Below the pieces are notes generated by a model. That model made no database searches, was not told where the DNA came from, and saw only the letters and a program-made list of their open reading frames with translations. Shown here piece after piece: positions 57,297 to 64,000 of a stretch of 64,000 nucleotides of DNA. The stretch is taken from assembly GCA_026119935.1 (NCBI GenBank), contig JALRMH010000053.1:1-64000 (forward strand). Reading direction: 5' to 3'. Numbering within the stretch: position 1 is the first letter of the stretch; the number at the start of each line of letters is the position of its first letter. The position numbers and the translations under genes are program-made. The DNA is from Endothia cerciana. Lineage: Eukaryota; Ascomycota; Sordariomycetes; Diaporthales; Cryphonectriaceae.

Positions 57297-60200
57297 TCAG
57301 CCACCCTTCAGGAAGCCCAGTGTCTTCTTCTTCAGATCTGAAGTGCTGCTGGTCGCCGCCCCTGGTCCGGGCTCAACGGCTTTGCTGCGCTGGTAAAGTG
57401 CCTGCAATATAGAGGTCAGCCTATTAGTCGCCCATGAAGCTAACATCAAATCAGCGGCCAGACTTACATCCTCATCCAGCTCCATCTGACAGTCCAGTAT
57501 CAACTCCCTGCACATCTGATGTTGCCTACTCAGGCTCGCGTACGGCGCGCCCTGGCTCTTCATGATGGGCAACAAGATCTCACCCAGGATCTCAAATTTC
57601 TTCCAGTTGATCCGGTCTCCATTGGGCCCCACAAACGTCTTGTTCCCCTCCTCAGCGGCCGTCAGATCCTTGCGGTGCAGCGCCATATACGGTATGCGCG
57701 GCAGCGGACTGTTCTCCCATGCGAGACGATACGCAAATGATGACTTGGCCTGCAGCATGAGCTTCTCCGCGCTCTGGTACTGCTTCCAGACCTCGGGCCG
57801 GACCCCTGCCATGGTGGTGCGCAGACGCGCGATGTTGGCGTTCTGAAGGCCTGCTACGATCGCGCCGAGGCCGTTGTAGTTGTTCAGCTTCCGCAGCTTG
57901 TGTGCGATGATCATGAACTTCTCTAGGCAGGGCGCCCGGTGTTTTGCCTTGTCGCGAATCAGGATCATGTTTTGCACCCATTTGGCCACGTGATTGAAGT
58001 GCGAGATCAGCCGGTTGGCGTTCTTGAGCGACCGACACTTTTCCTTCTCGGACGATGACAGGCTGACATGCCGCACCCAGTCGCGGATTCGCACGCTGCT
58101 GAACATGATCCAGTCGATGCGCGTGATCTCCTCGGCAAGCTCGTCGGCGCTGAGGTCCATGAAGTTATGATATCGCGTCTTGCTGAGGGGCAAGATGCCT
58201 TGTGGAACCATTGTCGCCGCCTCCCGCTCGTAGTCCTCGTACGTGAAATACTGATAACTGGTCTCTCCCGCACCAAGATCTCGCTCGCCATGCGACGAAA
58301 TTTCAGACACCGCTGACGGTCGACGCACTTCGGCTGACTCTGCCGGATCCCGTATTTTCAGGGAGTCCATTGAACCTCCTAGGTTCATTTCCATTTCTTT
58401 GGGTTCCGAGGTGGAATCCGCACCTTCATCCTCTGACGGCGGATCATCGGCCTGTGCCCATCCTGTGTCGTCGTCTTCTGCCACGCAATTCTCCAACTGG
58501 GCCCTCATCATGCTCGCGGCTGCGAGGAAGGCGGGCTCGGTCGCCAGGTGCGAAACGAACCGTACCAGTGTCTTCCTCGTTGGGGGTCGGGCAAAGTCGC
58601 CGGGGTATAACGAAACCCATCTAGCCACCACCTCAATGATCCGCATCTGGGTGCCCTTCTTGGTCAGATAGTGTGCTGTCTTGTCGTCTTTTGCACGCTC
58701 TAGCCTGGTGAGGATCGCTGAGAATAGCTTTCCAGGCGGAGCAAATTTTCGGTAGAGACAGAGAAAGACGTCTGCGAAGTTCTGATCGGCCCTTGTCATA
58801 CGCGGTGCAAGAAGTCTGTCAACCAGTTCATCAAATGTGACACCCGTTGCCTTGGCCTGTCGCTCCATGAAGTTCTCATCGCTTCGCGCCAATATCGGCA
58901 AGTCTTCTGTCATCGAGGTGCGGAAGGAGTCGACATCCGATTCATCCACCCCATTAAAAGGATCTCCGATGTCTAATCGCACGCCCGACTGCCGGAGTTG
59001 GGTCGACACCGGCGGATTCAGGGCCTCGTCCCCCATATTCCCTCCTGAAAAAGCACGCGGCGAGCGAGCTGTCGAGGTCCTGTAATAGTTATCATTCGAC
59101 CCGGATGAGAAGCCCTTTAGCAATGACAGATCAGAGCTTGCTCTGCTATGCCTGCTGTGCTGGGATTCGGGGCGGCTATTGTTGAGCGGATCTGGTAAAG
59201 GTTCCAGGTTTGCGGCTGAAGCAGCGCGCCTGCGTTGGCTGGCGGCGTCCGACCTATCGACTCCTGGACAAAGATGCGGCGTTAGTTACAAGTCGGGTGC
59301 GTTCTCGTGGAGGGATTGCCCAAGCGTGACCCGCCGCCCTAGGAAATCCGTGTTCGGGACGCCTCAGAGGAGCATGCGAATCCGCTCGGGTCAGTGTTCC
59401 TGATTCCCCGGACTGGAATATGGTGGGGGTGGGGGGGGCATGCACCTTTCCGGTTACTACCCACGATTGCTCGCAACATGGCCTGTAGACACTCTCTTTG
59501 ACTAGACGGTGAATTTGCGGACGTGCAGTAACTGGCCATCGCGGAGGGGAAGGCAGCAGAAACGCTGGCTGTGTCCAGCTCCCGTTCATCCTCAGGAGTG
59601 TCGCATTTCGTCGCGACGAGGAAGGTGGTGTAGTTGCCAAAGGAAAGTGAAGCTGTGGAAGGCGTTAGCTACCGCGAGAGAGACCAATGGGTGCGAGACT
59701 TTGACCCACAGAACGTCTGGGGTAGTAGTTTAGTGCTCTCCTTGCTCATGACATCGTACAGGACCATTGTGCCGTCGACCCTTGGGGTCATCTGGCCATT
59801 GGCCTGCCTGGGCCAGCGAATGGGCTCGTTCACACCCAGGTCGAAAGTCTCCAGGTCCACCTCGAAGGTGTGGACCGTGTGTAGTGTGCCATCGGCCTCT
59901 GTCCAGTTGAAGGTGATGACGGCGGTGTTGGGCGGCTGCGACAACTTAAGCGCCCGCTGCATGAAGGCCGACTTACCTACCCCATTGGCGCCTATAACTG
60001 CGATGTTGATGGTGTCCATGGTTTTGAAAGGGATCCCGCCGTCGCGCAGGGACAACGGCGCCTTGATGAGGGTCACGAGGGTCAGTTAGCTATAGTCTAG
60101 CCTTTCGTGCCATAGACCTATGGCCCCTCCCCCGACCTGACTTGTTACAGAAAGGGAGCCCCTCCTGGACTGGTGAATTGTAAAAGCTAGCGTACCCCTG

Positions 60201-60570
60201 ATGTCGCGTTCATCAGCGAGTCTCTGCGGGGAGGCCAGGGCTGCAGCGCAGTCCCATGGCGCGTGGGGGTCTGGCGAGGGTAGGTGAAGCTCCGGGGCAG
60301 GCCTCGCGTTTCGGGGTGTCGGCGGAGGAAGGGATCGTAGGCAGCGGAGAGGACAGGGCCCAAGGAGTCGTCGGCCTCGTTCGGAGGCGGGAGAGCGAGG
60401 GTCGGCTGTGGGTCCTCGGGTATCGTGTCGAAGGATGAAGAAGGATCGGACTCAGGGACCCTCCGGCGGGGAGGACGGCGGTTGACCGCAGGGCTGACGC
60501 ACGTGGAGGCTGGTGATAAGATGTTATCGTAAACATGCTGGTCTTGGGGTTGGGCTTTGCGGAACGCCAT
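57297..60570 (-). CDS. GTPase-RasGEF fusion protein (Ras guanine-nucleotide exchange factor)
   Basis: Exons 60570-60196, 60061-59710, 59652-59446, 59263-57468 and 57401-57297; 944 aa. A Pro/Arg-rich N terminus precedes a Ras-like G domain with P loop GANGVGKS (149-156), DGTMVLYDVMSKES and the base-specific TKCD (256-259). After a Ser/Arg linker come the RasGEF N domain (FDELVDRLLAP, FADVFLCLYRKFAPPGKLF) and the CDC25 catalytic domain (SADELAEEITRIDW, RAPCLEKFMIIAHKLRKLNN, GLGAIVAGLQNANIARL). The C terminus is KKKTLGFLKGG. It should activate a Ras/Rap-type GTPase at a membrane. The last intron (57402-57467) is 66 nt with no stop, so unspliced RNA would still be translatable with 22 extra residues. 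An in-frame Met 17 codons further upstream (60621) is an alternative start. Confidence 0.88.
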
Positions 60571-61799
60571 TCTTGCACCCGGGGTTATGCCAGCGGCGGT
60601 GACTGGGATCTGCCACAGCATGGCTCTTAAAAGAGGGGAGACTCACGGGCTGAGCCAAGGTGGTTGCGACGGCGAGAGGAGGATCAAATACCAGCAGCTC
60701 GGGCTACGGATGGAGCGATGATCAACGAGGAGGCATGCAGGAACAAGCACGTACTACTCCTCCGTAAGCGTAGGCGCAGTCGGAACCCGTACCGTGAGGA
60801 GTGCAATAGCCCAGAGAATGGATCGTCCGGGACTGCTGACGCCCGACTTCGTAATGGATGGTCGGCGCAGGCGTACGAGGATGAAGTCGTCACAGCGGGC
60901 AATGGCTAGCTGCAGCCGCGGCCGGGTGTCGTCTCGATTGGTGTTTGGATACGGAGTATTGGTGCTAAGGCGGGCCGGAAGACGCAAGATGCAGGGTGAG
61001 AAACGCGGATTCGCGGGTCAGGGGTGAGGATGAGGACGAAGGCGAGGAAGGGGGGATATGGGGGATGGGGGAGGAGGGGCCAGCGTGGGATTTCAGCTCG
61101 CACACGGCCGCAGCAGACCAGCAGTCAATCGCGAGGGGACGAGCCGAGGGCTGGAGATCTTCAAAGGGCTCCCCACGGCCTGGGGCTGTCTTGGGGTTGC
61201 AGGCGAGCTGTGGTGTGGTCTGGACAGCTTTCCCGCGCCGGTGGTGATGAGATCAAAATCCAGGGCTCTCCGGAGGCAGGGTGGGGACAACCAAGACGCG
61301 GCATAATATGACAAGGATCGTTACGGCTCAGTAATAACCAGCTCACAGCCAGTGGGAAACGATAGGCGGCCACGGCGCTCTCGACCTCGCAGCCATGCAC
61401 CCCCCTCTGGCTGAGCTCGTGTCGCACAGGTTCTTCGTCGCCGTCACTTCGTGTCAGGGGTAAGAGCAGAATACGGACTCTGGGCATGCGAACTGATGTC
61501 CCCAACCTGGACCCATAACTGCTGTGGCGGGGGAGCTGGAGTACGCTTCCCCTCGCAGCTGAAAGCCATGCACGACAATGATAAACCCACCCCCGGGGGC
61601 GGCGCTCAAGCATCATCCAAGGAGACACTGCCCGTCTCTGAACAGCAACGCGGGCCATAGTATAGCTGCCACGGCGGGATCCGGAAGACCCGTTTATTTA
61701 CACCGTAACCTTTCATCGGGTGGAAGATTCTCCTCCATTGACCGCCGTCCCTTCTGGCCCTAATCTACCAGCGACACCCGTCGTATGTACATGGAGGAG
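60571..61799. other. Spacer between RasGEF start and transporter 3' end
   Basis: About 1.2 kb with no supported gene. It should hold the RasGEF promoter and leader (the frame remains open to about 60621) and the transporter 3' UTR. Confidence 0.5.
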
Positions 61800-63466
61800 C
61801 TAGTCCTCCTTGGGCCAGAGGAGTTGTCGCCTCCAGATATGCTGCACCATCATGCTGAAGACCACAGCCCAGACGACCACCAAGAGACCGGCCATGACAC
61901 ATCCTACAATATCGACGGGGTTGCAGTTGAAGGCCTTCCCAATCTGGTACGTGGCAGTCACCAGTGCAGTGTTTGGGAACACGAACGAGAAGAAGGTCAT
62001 CTGGAAGGTGACCTTTCTCTTGTGATCCGGTTCGGCATACTTCCAGAATGACCCGACAGATACTATGAAGAACCTGTCCCGGGAGGTTAGAAGACCCCTG
62101 TTCGGCGGCTGAGTAAGGCTCAGTTGTCACCGAGTACGTGACTTACCAAATCGCCAGGCCCCAGAGCCACAATCCAATCATGGCCGAGAGCAGTTTCAGG
62201 ATGAAGACAGCATGTTCAGTCATCCCGGGCTCCATAAAGTCTTCGGGCAGAATGTCAGCTGCCAGACTGCCGAGTTCCACTAAAAATAGTCGGTAGATCG
62301 ATCAGTCAGGCGTGTCTGCAGGTTCGTGACAAGGCCAGTCTAGCAAGATGACCAGGCTCACCGATTCCTGCTGTAGTAAACCCACTGGGTCCGATCGAGA
62401 TGAACACGCCAGGCCGTTGTGTATCTCGCGGTAGTTTCTGTGTCATGAGCCTATATATAAATGCTGCCAGCACCATGAATGAGAGACTAAATCCCATCCC
62501 CTGAACGGCCACCGCGGCCATGGCAATAGGCAGGCCATTGATATGGCTGATCCGACCTACCTTCACAGCTGCATTGATGAGGTTAGCAGCGAAGGGGGCC
62601 GTGATCAGGAGAGGATACGCGGGAAAGACCCAGACCGGGGTCATCGTGTGTATGGGGAAAATCATCGTAGACCACAAGATCAGATAAACCGTGCTACTGG
62701 CCGAAACAGCCAAGACTGTCCACATCCAGAACAAAACCTCCATCGTGTGGAGCAGCCAGGGTCCCGTATTTGGGATACCATATTGACATATATTGATGCA
62801 GATAGTCCCAAGACTTCCATCAGGTCAGCAGTTGCGCCGTGTCGATGCAGAATCTCGCCATTGGGAACGTACGAGACAATCTGCATACTCGATTAGTCAT
62901 CACGTGACAAACTGACTGCGAATGACAGCTGCTACTCACAGAAGCTGGGATGAAAAGCGACTCGAATTGATCGGTGAACGAGTTGCGTAGACTCCCTGGC
63001 CGTAGGCGGAAACGCGTCACCAGCAGGATGGTGTTGGTGATAAATAGGCAAATATTGAAGAAGAAGAATATGAGTCCAATGATATCCAGCCACTGGGCCC
63101 GGAATGGTACTGGACGAGGTCTATACTGAGCTGGCTGTTCTTCAGGGTTCGCAACATTTGAGGTGACGTACTTGATGCAAGAACATTAGCGATACCGCCC
63201 GTGGCCATTGTCGATGTGAACCAAGTCCACTGAAAACATGCTATCCGGTCCTTGATGCTGACAGTCCCCCTCTCGCCCAGCACCTTGGATCTGGATACCA
63301 GTTCGTCCACGCTCACAGGCTGCCGTGAGGTCTCATGTTGCCTTGGGCCATTTTGATCCAACTCGTTCAAACGGTGGATCAAGTAGTTCGCAGCCACAGG
63401 AGAAGTGACGGTGTGCTCGGTCGGGGACTCATAGCCGAGCCCATGGAGGTGCGGCTGAGCAGTCAT
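61800..63466 (-). CDS. TDT-family organic-anion transporter (Mae1 malic-acid permease / SLAC1 type)
   Basis: Six exons: 63466-63172, 63109-62940, 62873-62880 (8 nt), 62813-62362, 62279-62147, 62073-61800; 443 aa, close to fission-yeast Mae1. It has about ten membrane helices after a soluble N terminus of about 80 aa. Family marks are WFTSTMATGGIANVLAS, WLDIIGLIFFFFNICLF, the GPSGFTTAGI loop and MTFFSFVFPNTALVTATYQI. The family exports or imports C4-dicarboxylates such as malate, or sulfite in Ssu1; the substrate cannot be decided here. Introns are 62, 59, 59, 82 and 73 nt. The microexon is needed to give PASIVSLGTICINICQYG, matching family sequence; leaving it out or reading through breaks the frame. 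The membrane is probably the plasma membrane. Confidence 0.87.
62873..62880 (-). other. 8-nt microexon of the TDT transporter gene
   Basis: On the minus strand, ATTGTCTC lies between TATGCAG and GTACGT. The introns on both sides are 59 nt, with branch-like sequences GACTAATC and GCTGACC. It contributes Ile, Val and two bases of Ser. Confidence 0.75.
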
Positions 63467-64000
63467 ATCTTGTCCGCCGCCTCAGACAGCTCACGGAAGC
63501 GCGGGAGAAGTTTCGAAACAATATAGAAGATAGCGGATATCTCTGGATATGCGAATTGTAGATAGATGTGCAGATGTAGTAGATTGTGAAGGAACACAAC
63601 CAGAGTCATCCCAACGTAAGATAGATCGGCCAGGGTCATAGCTGACTCGCGTCCCCCTCGGTTTCAATCCAGTACGTGGTGGCTGGCGGGAGTAGGATGA
63701 CTGAGGGTGCTAATCTCTCGGCTGCCCCGTCCGTCTTGAGAGGGTATTCAGAAGAGTGCTGGCTGTTCAAGGGCGTCGGTTGTGGTCAAAATGCGTGGTT
63801 GCCGAACCTTGCGGTGAGTGACAGGTGCAGGGGTGGCGGGATGTGCTCCCGGGCGGACGACGACCCCCGCCGAGGCAGCGTTGTGAAATGGTTCTCTTCC
63901 TCTGTTCTCTTCCTCTCTTCTCCTTTTCCCGAGGGTGAAGATGAGTCCCAAGGTACCATTCAGGGCAGACACCAGTTTGCGATACTGCACCGGAAGAGCA
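63467..64000. other. Upstream region of the transporter gene; window end
   Basis: No supported gene. It should contain the transporter promoter. The last 250 bases have an open minus frame (63748-63990) that I do not recognise. Confidence 0.45.

Noticed and set aside
57297..59123. 608-residue RasGEF starting MLKGF
   Set aside because: The start is internal and a 3n intron is retained; upstream exons carry a complete G-domain P loop and TKCD motif in frame.
1..64000. CRISPR array or bacterial operon features
   Set aside because: No spaced direct repeats; genes have spliceosomal introns, so the DNA is eukaryotic.

Overview
The window looks like nuclear DNA of a filamentous ascomycete (Pezizomycotina, most likely Sordariomycetes). 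Genes carry short GT...AG introns of about 48-90 nt and use GC-rich codons. Spacers contain pyrimidine tracts and microsatellites. Every protein I could name is a standard fungal housekeeping protein with a typical filamentous-fungal form: single-chain glutamate synthase, VTC4, Vid28/Gid5, ATE1, Rix7, cytochrome c and others. I assembled exon structures by hand from splice signals, reading-frame phase and family knowledge; there was no transcript evidence and no database search.

Layout. 1-2190 has no convincing gene. 2191-3984 (+) is a GMC flavin oxidoreductase. 4795-8006 (-) is an ARM-repeat GID-complex subunit (Vid28/Gid5), divergent from EMC10 (8765-9446, +). The H2A.Z chaperone Chz1 (10311-10862, +) and the SNARE Bet1 (11881-12824, +) follow; Bet1 converges on APC/C subunit 15 (13231-14428, -). 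A poorly coding stretch of almost 5 kb precedes the seven-exon glutamate synthase gene (19352-26026, +). VTC4 polyphosphate polymerase (27049-29536, +) converges on a Nudix diphosphoinositol-polyphosphate hydrolase (31076-31644, -). After a low-complexity, repeat-rich spacer come ATE1 arginyltransferase (35346-37537, +), a frame-broken putative mitochondrial gene (38828-39522, -) and exosome subunit Rrp42 (39940-41155, +). An uncharacterised mitochondrial protein (41381-42255, -) is divergent from cytochrome c (43117-44057, +). Rix7 (44836-47274, -) closes this block.

The right third is more mixed. 47.3-50.1 kb holds an AT-rich island and a decayed gene. The HIT-finger protein (50165-51003, -) and NFU1 (51334-52363, +) are divergent. 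52.4-57.2 kb looks accessory: it holds a small secreted cysteine-containing protein and an apparently open gene that joins a Whi3-type RRM to a bZIP domain. The window ends with a GTPase-RasGEF fusion protein (57297-60570, -) and a TDT/Mae1-type organic-anion transporter with an 8-nt microexon (61800-63466, -).

Functional links. Several neighbours fit together. VTC4 makes polyphosphate under control of inositol pyrophosphates, and the adjacent Nudix enzyme belongs to the family that removes both. Cytochrome c shares a promoter region with an unknown mitochondrial protein. Vid28/Gid5, Apc15 and Ate1 all feed protein degradation. The most unusual items are the RRM-bZIP gene, the microexon, the 7-bp tandem duplication that breaks a mitochondrial gene, and a G-run minisatellite upstream of cytochrome c.
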